64,000 bases of DNA from Lycocorax pyrrhopterus obiensis. Its lineage: Eukaryota; Chordata; Aves; Passeriformes; Paradisaeidae. This document shows positions 21,091 through 31,100 of this stretch, in pieces. The notes below the pieces were generated by a model. That model made no database searches. It worked only from the letters and a program-made list of their open reading frames with translations, and had not been told where the DNA came from. Both the position numbers and the translations under genes were made by a program. The stretch spans positions 1,987,786 through 2,051,785 of the forward strand of contig JACSVZ010000025.1 in assembly GCA_014706295.1 (NCBI GenBank). Direction: 5' to 3'. Numbering within the stretch: position 1 is the stretch's first letter; each line of letters starts with the position of its first letter.

Positions 21091-24000
21091 TGCTGCCTGT
21101 GCTGCGGTGGGAAACCCTAAATCCATCCCTGCGAGTCTGCTGGGAGAGCGAGAGGGAAGGGACAGCCGGCTCAAACCCCACCTGATAGCAAAAGGAATCT
21201 TTCCAATAGTTTTCATTTAAAGCAATCAGGTGGGCGGAAATCTCTCCCGGAAAAGCAGCTGGGCTTTAAATCAGAGTCCTGGCCTGTGTCCCGCCAAGTT
21301 ACCTTCAGTGAAACCAACCGTGAGGGTTGGTAAGGGGGAGTCAGGGCAGTGGTTGCTCCTCTGAGGAAAGGGGAGACCTGGGCTTGATTTGGAGCCAGGG
21401 AGTGAATTAAACAGCAGAATGTGCCGGTCGGAATCCATAGTCACTGCCTTGCCCTCCCCTGCCTCCACGGCCACAGCCACGAGAGGGCCCTCCTGCCTTA
21501 AAAGTGGCGGTGATTTAGGGTTTGGTGCCGCAAACCCCTGAGTACCCCTATAAACAAATGGGTTTTCCTTCCCCTTGGTGCTGTGTTTGAACGCCCCCAC
21601 CGTGCAGCAGCTCATCCCTGGAGGTGATTTGTCAGCAGCACCAGAGGGTTGGCTGCTGTGAGGGTGATGCTGGGCTAATTCTCCTGGATCCCCTAAATGT
21701 GGGAAAAGAAGATTTTTAGGAGTCAGGGAAGGGCAGGAACATCCAGGCTGGGTCTCGGTTTATCAGCTGATGATGCTGCCTCTCATACATTCGGTGCCCT
21801 TGATGCTGAGCCCATCAAGAGCCATGCCGTGATTTGATGGCTTAATTTGATTTGATATGATTTGTAAGGATTCCACTTCTAGTTTCTAAACCATATTTAG
21901 TTTTTCCCCCCTATAATTTTCTCAATTTTCCATATTTATTCTCTATTTTTATTTGCATTTTGAGTTGTAACTCCATAATCTGTGTCCTTCATTCCGTTTC
22001 ACACCGGGATTTCCAGAGCAAGGACGTGGCACCAGAGGGCAGCCTTGCCTCAGGGTGCGTTTGGAGCTCCAGGTGTAAGGGAAGCAGGTTTATGGCTTTC
22101 CAAAATCAACGGCTAAATCCTATTTCCAGCATTCTCTGCTTCCTGTCTGGGTCTTGGGGCTTCCAAGGTGTCCTGAGACCAGCACATCAGCGAGAAGATC
22201 CTTCAGGGATTGTCTGGTCCTTCCTGAAACTCCAAAACTGTGTCTGATCTGGGGTTAAAACCCTCCAAGCCCCTCCAAACCTGCTGTAGGGCTGCTTTTC
22301 TTACAGAGCAGCCTGTAAATTCTCTAAATAAATATGGCATGGTAGAATGAAAATACTCTTTTCTACAAATAATAACAAAAAAATCTCCCCTCCTCTCTGT
22401 TCCACTCTCACATGGTTTATGGGTTGATGAAAACGAATGAACTTTGTAATGGTTTTCCTGAGTGATAAGCACCCTCCAGAGCTGGAATCTCCATCAGCCC
22501 AGGTTTATTCCAGATTTTCATCGTTGTAATGACCCCTCAGGCTCACCCCGACCTGCAGCCTCACCCTTGTGAAAGCTCGGTGGCTTTGTGCACCTCTGGT
22601 GTCTCCGTTCCTGACACAGCATCCCATAAAGGGAATTCATCAAGGGTGGGCCCTGCCTCAGGTGGGAGCAGTACAGTGCTGGGAGTCCTGGGTCATGAAT
22701 CTCCAGCTGAAGGCGATAAGAAACATGTGATGCTGGGTTTGGGATGTGTGGGACTCATCTGGCTCTTCTAAATTTCTACATTCTGTTTCAAAACACCCTA
22801 GAAAAACCTGTGTCCCTCTTCCTCAAACAGGAGAAAGCCTTAAATACCAAGGAGGGTGAAGAGAGGGGGGATTTGAGATGTTTTCAGAGGGAATGAACTC
22901 CCAGCAACCCCAGGACCTGCAATACCAGCTGGAAATTGGGCAAAACCAGGAGTTCTGTTGGTTTTTTTCAGCATACCTTGGTATTCCCGTATGGAAGCCC
23001 TGCCAGACTCCAGAGGTGACATCACATGTCAGGACCATGTGGGAAGGCAGCAGGGATGAACGAGGCACAGGGATCCTTCTCCTATGCCCAGGGGGAGCAG
23101 GATGGTTTGGTTTTTGTTGTGGGACACACAGATATGTGTTTGAAGACCTTTAATGCAAAGATCCTCCTCTCCCACCACCCCTGTTGTGCAGGACAGTGTG
23201 AGAAACCCCAGCAGGAGCACCCTGCCCATCTCCTCTCCTGTCATCCAGCCAGGATAAAGCTCATTAAATCCAGCATCTTTCTGGCCCAAGGGTGGGGCAG
23301 GTTTTTGGTTACTGAGTCCTCCATAGGCTCAGGTTCCTTGTGTATCTCACCCTCAATGACTCCACCAAACCCAGCTGGATTTTTTTTTTCTCCAAGCCTT
23401 TCTTTCCTGGAAAGCTGACTAACAATGCCCTTTGACTCACCCTCAATCCCTGGAGACACTCTTCCTTCCTGCCCAGGTGATGGGGAGCTGGGAGAGCACA
23501 GCCTCAACTTTTGGGTGAGAGCCCAAGCCTCTGACATGCCAACGCTTTAGCCAAAGTCAAGTAAAGGCCTTGAGTGCCAGTTTTCCCTGCCTTAACCACC
23601 TTTCCACTCTATCTTTGGCCTAAAATTCTCAGATGGTCTATTTAAAGCTATTTCTTTGTTGAGCTGGAACATCCAAGAGATATGTGAGCTTTGAGGTGGT
23701 TATTTTTTTTCTCGTTTTGTATTTTAAAATGAATACATTTGCATCGCAGTGATGAATGAAAGGAACTAAATGACTTGTTGCTTCCTGGAGATGCTTGGGA
23801 TGAAGCAAGAGGAAGGTGGGAGAAGGAAAATCCACACTGCAGACCAGCTCACACTGATATTTCAAGGTCAGAGTGAGCAGTGGATTAAGCCTGAGTGAGA
23901 TAGACTTTACCTTAAACTGGTTTCCAGACAAAAATCAAAGTAGAAGCAGAATTCACCTCATACACCTTAATGTATTTCATTATCTGTAGCTGCCCAGAAT

Positions 24001-24415
24001 GTTCCAAAGGCATCTTCCCTCTCCATTCCCTGCTTTCCGGATGCTCTCCTTCCTGTCACACATATTCTTCCCATTTCCATCCAATCCAGACGAACTGCAG
24101 GGGGTGAGGAGCAGCCAGGCTCAGCCCCGAGCACCTGGAAAGACGTGGAGTGACACCAAGGTGTCACCTCGGACCAGCTCCTGCCTGCAGGTGTAAAGGG
24201 CTGTGGGGTGCAAGCAACTGCTGGATCATCCCCAGAGAGAAAAATCACATCCTTGAGCAAGGGGAAAACTGGAATAAAGGTGTGCCACCTTCTTTTGTGG
24301 AGTGCCCTGAAACATCCCTGGAGCCCCTGGAGCTGCCTGGAAAGGTGACCAGTGTGTGCTCTTTGTACTCCGCAGCTTTTCTGCTCCCCGTGGGCAGCAA
24401 AATGAAGCAGCAGAT

Positions 24416-24751
24416 GGTTTGGTTTGGTTTGGTTTGGTTTGGCTTGGTTTGGTTTGGTTTGGTTTGGTTTGGTTTGGTCTGGTTTGGTCTGGTTTGGCTT
24501 GGTTTGGCTTGGTTTGGTTTGGTTTGGTTTGGCTTGGTTTGGTCTGGTTTGGTCTGGTTTGGTTTGGCTTGGTTTGGCTTGGTTTGGTAAGGCTTGGTCT
24601 GGTTTGGCTTGGTTTGGGAAGGCTTGGTTTGGTTTGGTTTGGTCTGGTAAGGCTTGGTCTGGTTTGGTTTGGCTTGGTTTGGCTTGGTTTGGTTTGGTTT
24701 GGTTTGGCTTGGTTTGGTTTGGTTTGGTTTGGTTTGGTTTGGTTTGGTTTG
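24416..24751 (+). repeat. (GGTTT)n pentanucleotide array
   Basis: About 67 units in 336 nt, mostly GGTTT, with interspersed GGCTT, GGTCT and GGTAA or GGGAA variants. The 24588-24660 part shows a repeated larger pattern containing GGTAAGGCTTGGTCT. The plus strand is nearly free of A and C, so the two strands differ strongly in G and T content. Confidence 0.97.
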
Positions 24752-26249
24752 CAAACAGAGCAACCTGCCTTGGGGTAGGTGATTCCCAGCTGTTCAGAGT
24801 GAGGACTGGGGAGGCTGGGATGGAGCAGAGGCTGATCCATGGCTGTGCTTCCAGCCCGTGGATGCTGGCACACCGTCAGCGTCATGGGACACGGCGAGTC
24901 CCGTGCCTGGCGGGTGCAGCGGCTCTCAGCCCAGGCACGGCCAAACCACTCACATTTACTGCCTGCCTTTCCCCATCAGGAGGCAATCAAATGTTTTCCA
25001 GGCTGGAGATAAAGCTCCTGCCAGTTCAGTTTGACTCATCCTCTTGATGAGAGCTCCCAGATGGAGGGGCTGGAGCTCCCGGGGCAGCAGTGACTAACTC
25101 TGCCTTGATGACCTCTAGGCTGAGGCAGCTGGTGGCAGCTCTGGGGCCTGTGGCACACTGGGTGCTGCTGTGGTCTTTGGAGAAAGTCACCCTGCTGAGT
25201 GGAGCAAGGCTGTGGGAAGGAGAAGTTCCCTCCTGGCACCTCAAGATGCTCAAGTCCCTCTTCCCTTGCTCCTCCACTCCCTGTGCTGCCCATTACCAAC
25301 ACCCCTGGGCATGCTGCACTTTGGCCAGCAGACAAAATCCCTGAGTCCCCCAGCCCAGTGCAGTCAGATGGTTTTTTTGGGGTCACAAGTTCAGCTGCAA
25401 GGCACACGACTGAGCAAACCACAGCACGGGGACGCACTGACAGCAAAACGAGCTGGGCTGTGGGCTGTGGGCTGTGGGCTGTGGGCTGTGGGCTCTGTGC
25501 CTTAGGCAATAACCTTGGATTCTGTTTCATACATGCACACATTCTTCAGCTGTGCTTGGATTTCAGAGGTTTTCAGCCTATGCTGAAATCACATCAAAGC
25601 CAGCTTGTCCATGAGAGGCCTTAATTTTCTCACCAAACCAAACCGCGGTGCTTCTCGGTGCTGATAAATCTCTTCCTCAGCTACATGTTGTTGCTGAGGA
25701 TCCTTCACTGCTCTCCTTTCAGCTGTCCTGCCCCCAAAAATCCCATCCACAGCGAGACCTTTCCACCTCCCAAGAGCATTAAGTGCCCCAGCACCCTCCA
25801 TACCCTGCTCTGGTGATCCCTGTGTTTGGTGGGCACGGGGAATTCCCACGTCCTCCATACAGGGTGTCCTGCGGTCTGAGGGGAGAGGATATTGCAGGTG
25901 TTAACACTTATGGAGTGCTGTCTTTGGTGTCAGGGATGAAGGGAGGCCGAGCTCTTCCTCACAAGTGGAGATCACCTTTGCGCCCCAGCTGGAGCCCCAT
26001 GCACTGGAAGCTGGTTTGCTGCGGGGAAGAGGGATCCCCCTGAATGCAGGAATTGTTGGGGTGGTGTTTCATTGAGTCTGGAGGTGCATGGAGGGACAGA
26101 GCCCAGATCTCAGTGCTAGGCACCCCTGGGCTGTGAAAAACATTCATCTTCCTGAATAAATCTGGGAACTAAGCCCTCAGCTGCCAAATAGCGGGTTCCC
26201 CTCTCCACTGAACTGTCCCAAATACCAGCACAGAGCAGAGGATGGAGGG
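24752..26249. other. Intergenic sequence between the (GGTTT)n array and a CR1 fragment
   Basis: This is unique sequence with no recognised gene. It contains the GGGCTGT heptamer array at 25453-25496. Open frames through it are explained by low stop density, not by protein conservation. Confidence 0.6.
25453..25496 (+). repeat. (GGGCTGT)n heptamer array, G-quadruplex motif
   Basis: Six GGG runs are spaced by four-base CTGT loops, which satisfies the usual G3+N1-7 rule for an intramolecular quadruplex on the plus strand. It is about 1.65 kb upstream of the ADAMTS15 TATA box. Confidence 0.9.
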
Positions 26250-26317
26250 CTGGAATAGCTGACCTTTAAAGGTCCCTTCCAACCCAAACTATTCCATGAC
26301 TCAATGATTCTATGACC
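26250..26317 (+). mobile_element. CR1 LINE 3' end
   Basis: The segment reads as the last part of CR1 on the plus strand: AATAGCTGACCTTTAAAGG, TCCCTTCCAACCCAAAC, then the terminal ATTC(T/C)ATGA-type repeats. It is a short 5'-truncated copy. Confidence 0.85.
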
Positions 26318-26499
26318 TTTTATCTTCCCTGCACACCCCTGTTGTAACCAGAGGCCCCTCTCCGCGGGGTCACAGGGCTCCATTCCTTCACTTAGAGCAG
26401 GATCCAGAAAAACTGGAGAGTGGCAGGAGGGAGCCTGGCAGGTGGGAGCATCCCTGGGGGGCTGCAGAGTTTCCTTCTTTGCTGCAGGAATGAAAGTGA

Positions 26500-26915
26500 A
26501 GAGGGTCTCCTCCTACTCCATCTCATCCAACACCCCAATCCTATCCTGTCCCACCCCCACATCCCACCTCATCCCATCCCATCCCATCCCATCCCATCCC
26601 ATCCCATCCCATCCCATCCCATCCCATCCCATCCCATCCCATCCCATCCCATCCCACCCTATCCTATTTCCTCAATGCCATCTCACCCCAGTCCCCCACC
26701 CCACCCCACCCCACCCCACCCCACCCCTTAATTCCACACTGTTCCAACCCCCCGCATCCCATTCCATCCTACACAATCCTATCCCACTCCTCCATCCCAT
26801 CCATCTCACCCCATCTCATCCCACCCCCGATCCCACCCCATCTCAAACCCCCATCCCGTTCCATCCCACCCTATCCCACCCTATCCCATCTCCTCCCACC
26901 CCATCATTCCATCCC
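26500..26915. repeat. C-rich (CCCAT)-type low-complexity tract upstream of ADAMTS15
   Basis: About 400 nt consist of CCCAT, CCCAC and CCCCA words. The core 26571-26655 is 17 perfect ATCCC units, and 26695-26727 is a (CCCCA)n run. The minus strand is correspondingly G-rich (GGGAT and GGGGT), able to form G-quadruplexes. It ends about 190 nt before the TATA box. Confidence 0.95.
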
Positions 26916-27105
26916 CTCCCGTCCTCACCGCGGTGCCGCCCCCCCACCCCGCTCCGCCCCGGGGAGGCGGTGGCAGCCCCGGGCGGAGCGCGGTTCTCTC
27001 CCGGCTCCGCTCGCTCCTCCGCCGGCCCCGCTCGGCCCCGCTCGGCTCCGGCCCCCCGGCCCGGAGTGGCTGCGGCGGGGGCCAAGCCGCGCCCCGCTCC
27101 CGTGC

Positions 27106-27113
27106 TATAAAAG
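27106..27113 (+). promoter_or_regulatory. ADAMTS15: TATA box of ADAMTS15
   Basis: TATAAAAG lies within GC-rich flanks, 172 nt upstream of the ATG at 27285. Transcription would start near 27135-27142, giving a 5'UTR of about 145 nt. The motif is seen; the start site is inferred. Confidence 0.75.
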
Positions 27114-27177
27114 CGCGGTGCGCCCCGCAAAGCAGGTACCGGCGGGGCCGCTCCGCTCCTCCAGCCTCCGCGGGTCC

Positions 27178-27214
27178 AGGAGGAGGAGGAGGAGGAGGAG
27201 GAGGAAGGGGGGGG
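27178..27214 (+). repeat. (AGG)n and poly-G in the ADAMTS15 5'UTR
   Basis: About nine AGG units are followed by eight G bases, all between the predicted transcription start and the ATG. In RNA this could fold into a G-quadruplex and lower translation; that is inferred. Confidence 0.85.
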
Positions 27215-27284
27215 CCGGGTCCTGCTTTCTCCCCCCCGCGCCTCCCCCGAACCCCGATGCCGCCGGCCTGAGCCCGCCGAGACG

Positions 27285-28199
27285 ATGCTGCCGCTGCTGC
27301 CGCTGCTGCTGCTGGGCGCCCCGGGGCTGAGCCTGACCTCGGGGGGACCCCCGGACCCCGACTCCGCGCTGGTCACTCCCCTGCGCCTGGACCCCGACAT
27401 CAACGGGCCGGCTTATTTCAGGGGGGCCCGGCCGAGCCGCCCCGGGGCGGGCAGGCGGTGGTGATCCAGCTCTCGGCTTTCGGGGAGGATTTCTACCTCC
27501 ACCTCTCCCCCGACGCCCGTTTCATCGCGCCCGCCTTCGCCGCCCAATACCTGGGGGCGGCCGCCCGCCCTCTGCCCGCGCTCCGCCACTGCTTCTACTC
27601 GGGGGATGTCAACGCCGACCGCGAGTCCTTCGCTGCCCTCAGCCTGTGCGGGGGGGCTCCGGGGGGCTTTCGGCTACCGGGGAGCCGAGTACCTGATCAG
27701 CCCGCTGGCGGGGGGGCGGCCGGGGGACTCCATCGCCTGCAGCGCCGCAGCCCGAACGCCCCGTCGGGGCCGGAGCATCGCGCTGCGCCGTGGGCTCCGG
27801 GCTCACCCCCGGCGTGCTGCAGGCGCTCGACAAGTACCGGGGGCGTGCGGGGGGGGGAAAGGCGGTCGGGCCAAGCGCTTTGCCTCGGTCCCGCGTTACG
27901 TGGAGACCTTGGTGGTGGCCGACGAGTCGATGGTGAAGTTCCACGGGGATGACCTCCAGCACTACCTGCTCACCCTGATGGCCACGGCCGCCCGCCTCTA
28001 CAAGCACCCCAGCATCCGTAACCCCATCCAGATCTCCGTGGTCAAGTTCCTCCTCATCGGGCAGGATGACAAGGGGCCCAAAGTCACCAGCAACGCCGCC
28101 CTCACCCTGCGCAACTTCTGCGCCTGGCAGAAGAAGTGGAACAAGGTCAGCGACAAGCACCCCGAGTACTGGGACACCGCCATCCTCTTCACCAAGCAG
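27285..28199 (+). CDS. ADAMTS15: ADAMTS15 exon 1 (signal peptide, prodomain, first half of catalytic domain; apparent frameshifts)
   Basis: The ATG at 27285 has A at -3. The start frame encodes the signal peptide and RLDPDING, then meets a TGA at 27462. Conserved prodomain segments ([20 protein letters not shown]) continue in the next frame, then [13 protein letters not shown] back in the first, then HRLQRR in another, then [11 protein letters not shown] in the third, then RAKR (27867-27878) and the catalytic domain in the first. Four of the five changes fall at or beside G runs of 6-9. The part from 27867 to the GTGGGT donor is intact. This exon contains the segment that ADAMTS8 splits into exons 1 and 2. 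Confidence 0.85.
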
Positions 28200-31100
28200 G
28201 TGGGTGCAGGGGGATGGCCCGGAGGAGCTGTCCCCCTGTCATGGAGCCCTGCACTGGGCTAAGGCGTTCTGCCACCTGTGTGCGTGGTGGGGGAGGTTGT
28301 GCTTGTGGCTGATCCCTCTGTCCCAAGGGAACCTCCACTGTCAGATGCTGGGGTGGGGGGAGCAGAGGCATGGAGCAAGCCGGCTTGAGCCAGCCCTTGC
28401 TGTCTCCTGGGCAGGTTTTGGCTATCAGCCTGGAAAAATCCCTGCCGTGGGGTGAATGAGGCCAGGAGGTGTCCAAAGGCAGGTTGCCCCACGGGCAGAA
28501 ACCTGCCACTCTGTCTCCTGCCTCCATGCAGGAGCCTTGGCAGCAAGTGCCCTGCGGCTCTGGCGTGCACCCTGAAACAAGAGGTCTGAGCCCAGAAGAG
28601 GAGGAGCATGGTCTGCTTCCCCCTCCCCAGCTGGGAAGAGCTCACAGTGCCACCTGCCAAGAAAAAACCTCTCCCTGCTTCCTCTGACTCATGCGCGAGG
28701 TTCCTCCTGAGAACCTGGGACCTCTCCTCAGCCCTGGCTACGCTGCATGGACTCAGTTCAGGGCTGGAAGTGAAGCACCAGAGATTCAGCCAGCGCTACA
28801 GGCCTCGAGTGGGGGAGAGGGGAGAGCCACTGCCACCACTGCCGTGGGGCTGGCCACAGCCCTGAGGTGGGACAGGGGCTTGGAGCTGCCTTTGGCACGG
28901 CTCCGCGGTGATGTGGGCTGTGGGATGAACTCTGCATCCTCCCACCCCACAAACTGGGTGACACCAAAGCTCCCAGAGCCTTCCCCTGTTGTTCCTCCTT
29001 CCCTGTAGTCCTGTCTCAGCGTGGACATCGGTTCAGTGCCTGCATCCCAAAATCACTGATGGGATGGGAGGAGGATGAGCCCAGCTTGGAGGGGACAGTC
29101 ACGTCTTATCCTGGCTGCTGCAGGCTTTGGCAGCAAAGGCTCCTTGCATTTTCTCCTTCCCCCATCCCTGCCCAGATGTTTTTGGATTAGGGACAGGTCA
29201 GGAACTCCCCTCAGTGGCAGGGAGACCATTCCCAAAACATTTTTCCAGGTCAAGCACTTGTGGGTGGGAAGGATGTAGTGTCCAGCTCAGTTCAGCTGTC
29301 CCTGGCCTGGCTCAGCGAGAGCTGACAATGGCCTGGAGCAGGAATGATGCTGTGCAGGACGTGTGAGATCTTGTCCTGTCCTGTCTTCTTGTCCCTCCTG
29401 CCCCGGGCCAGCTGTAAATCCTACGGGAGCACAGACAGGATCGAAGCCCAGGCTGCTGGAGCAGCTCCTGCCTGCACAGGGCTGCTCAAAGAGGAGGACA
29501 CTGCTGACACCTCTGCAGGGACGAGCCAGCCCCACCTCCGGTGGAAACCCAGTGAGGTCACCGGAGCTGCACGTGGGACAGAGTCGGTCCCAGCGATTTA
29601 AAAGATGTGGATCACGTCTGGGCTGCATTTTTTACACATTGCTAAACCATCCATTCCTGAAATCCCAAAGCAAGCTCAATGCAAAGGCACACGGTCAGGG
29701 AGACATCTGCCTTCCTTGAGTGCATCCATCTGTGGTCCCCTGATATCCCAAAACTTATCTTCCTGCCAAAAAGCTGTTACATAAGCCCCCGACTTAAATT
29801 TCACCTCCAGGCTGGTTGATAGGCAGTTCTCAGTTGTGTCGATGAGTTGCTGACGAATGGGGCTCTCTTACTGCTTGGATTTGCTCCCTCCCGATGCCAG
29901 TCGTGCTGAACGATGGATTTGCTTTTGGGAAGCTCAGTCCTGACCAGCTGGTGGGTGCAGATGCCCCTTCCTACCTGAGCTGCTGCTTGTTGGAGGGTCC
30001 TGCAGAGCATCCAGCCTTCAGCTGCACTCCTGCCTCCTGGGAATATCCCTGCACACCACGGCAAAGGGCTTGTCCGTTCTTCCCACCCGTCCTGGACCTT
30101 GATGTCTCACCAGCAAACGTTTGCTGCACATCTTTGCTTTGCTGTGAAACCAAAGGGATGTTGCATGAAGGAACATCTAGCTGCAGCCTAGCGTGTGGCA
30201 GATGCTGTGGGGGAATTTGGAAACTGTGGCTCAAGACTCAGCTTTTTGGAGTTGCTTTGGATGCACACAGGAAGCCTCTATGGTAGGGAGAGCGCTTGTG
30301 ACTCTGGGTAGGTGAATTAATGCACGAGCCACAAGGATCCCCCTAACTGAGCTGTGGAACATCTTGAGAAGTTCACAAGGGATGATGAAAAGCCTTGGAA
30401 GGCCCCATACAGGAAGGTCAGGCTGGCAGGAGAGTGCTGGTGCACTGAGCAGGGTGCCTGCAGCCCCTTGGGGGCCAAGCATCCTCCCTGTATCTGTGCC
30501 GGCAGTGGGGGACACCGGTGGCAGTGAGCAAAGGCAGAGCTGGCTCCTTGCACGGCGCTTTCCCACCTTAAACCTCTTCCATTTCTCTCTCCTCCCCTCC
30601 TGAGCAGGCTCGACAGCTGGCAGGGCTGAATGAGGTGTTTAGGTGGGGGATCAGGGGCTCTCTTCAAAGCCCAGACATGCTGCCTGGCATCCCCAGGCTG
30701 TCCCGTGGAGGCTGTGGTGGGGAGTGAGGGAAAACCCCCTGAAGAGCTGCTGGTCGTGTATCCCAGCGAGGTTCAGAGCGAGAAGTGGGTCAGTGTGTCA
30801 GTGCAGGTGTTGGGCCGGGAGCCAAAGCTCGCTGTGCTGGCGAGGAAAGAGCTCTTTGAAGAGCAGTGAGCGGGGAGCCGTGAGCTGTGGCGCTGTGACA
30901 TTCCTCTCCGTGCCCCATCCTCACCCCCAGACCCCCAGCGCTGGGCAGAGCACGGGCAGGGGGGCCTGGGCAAGCTGCAGCCCTGGATTAGCTCAGCGTG
31001 GCGATGGCACGGGCTCTTGGCGGTGTTTTGGGACTGGGACTCTGCCCCTGGGCTTGCCAGCACCGTGAATCAACCTGTGCCCATCAGTGGTGGCCCTGCC

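Larger units (their letters stand above)
18187..24415. other. Divergent intergenic region, ADAMTS8 side
   Basis: This is the first 6 kb between the two promoters. Apart from the A-rich tract near ADAMTS8 it is unique sequence with no convincing coding exon on either strand. A CTCF-like word lies at 21077-21090. Open frames seen here lack splice signals and known protein motifs. Confidence 0.65.
26925..28199. promoter_or_regulatory. CpG island over ADAMTS15 promoter and exon 1
   Basis: The stretch is very GC-rich and CpG-dense from about 26925 to 27960, and remains GC-rich to the end of exon 1. The edges are judged by eye. Confidence 0.75.

Noticed and set aside
24356..25047. Long open frames on both strands encoding repeated FGLVW or NQTKP-type peptides
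   Set aside because: They are translations of the (GGTTT)n array, which lacks stops in every frame by composition. There are no splice signals or flanking conserved exons.
26420..27110. Proline- and serine-rich open frames before ADAMTS15
   Set aside because: They are translations of the CCCAT tract and the CpG island. The ADAMTS15 ATG at 27285 with its signal peptide is a far better start.
27285..28199. ADAMTS15 as a pseudogene because of the early stop in exon 1
   Set aside because: Seven downstream exons are intact with good splice sites, domain codons are conserved in the alternate frames, and the net shift is a multiple of three. Indel errors at G runs are the simpler explanation.
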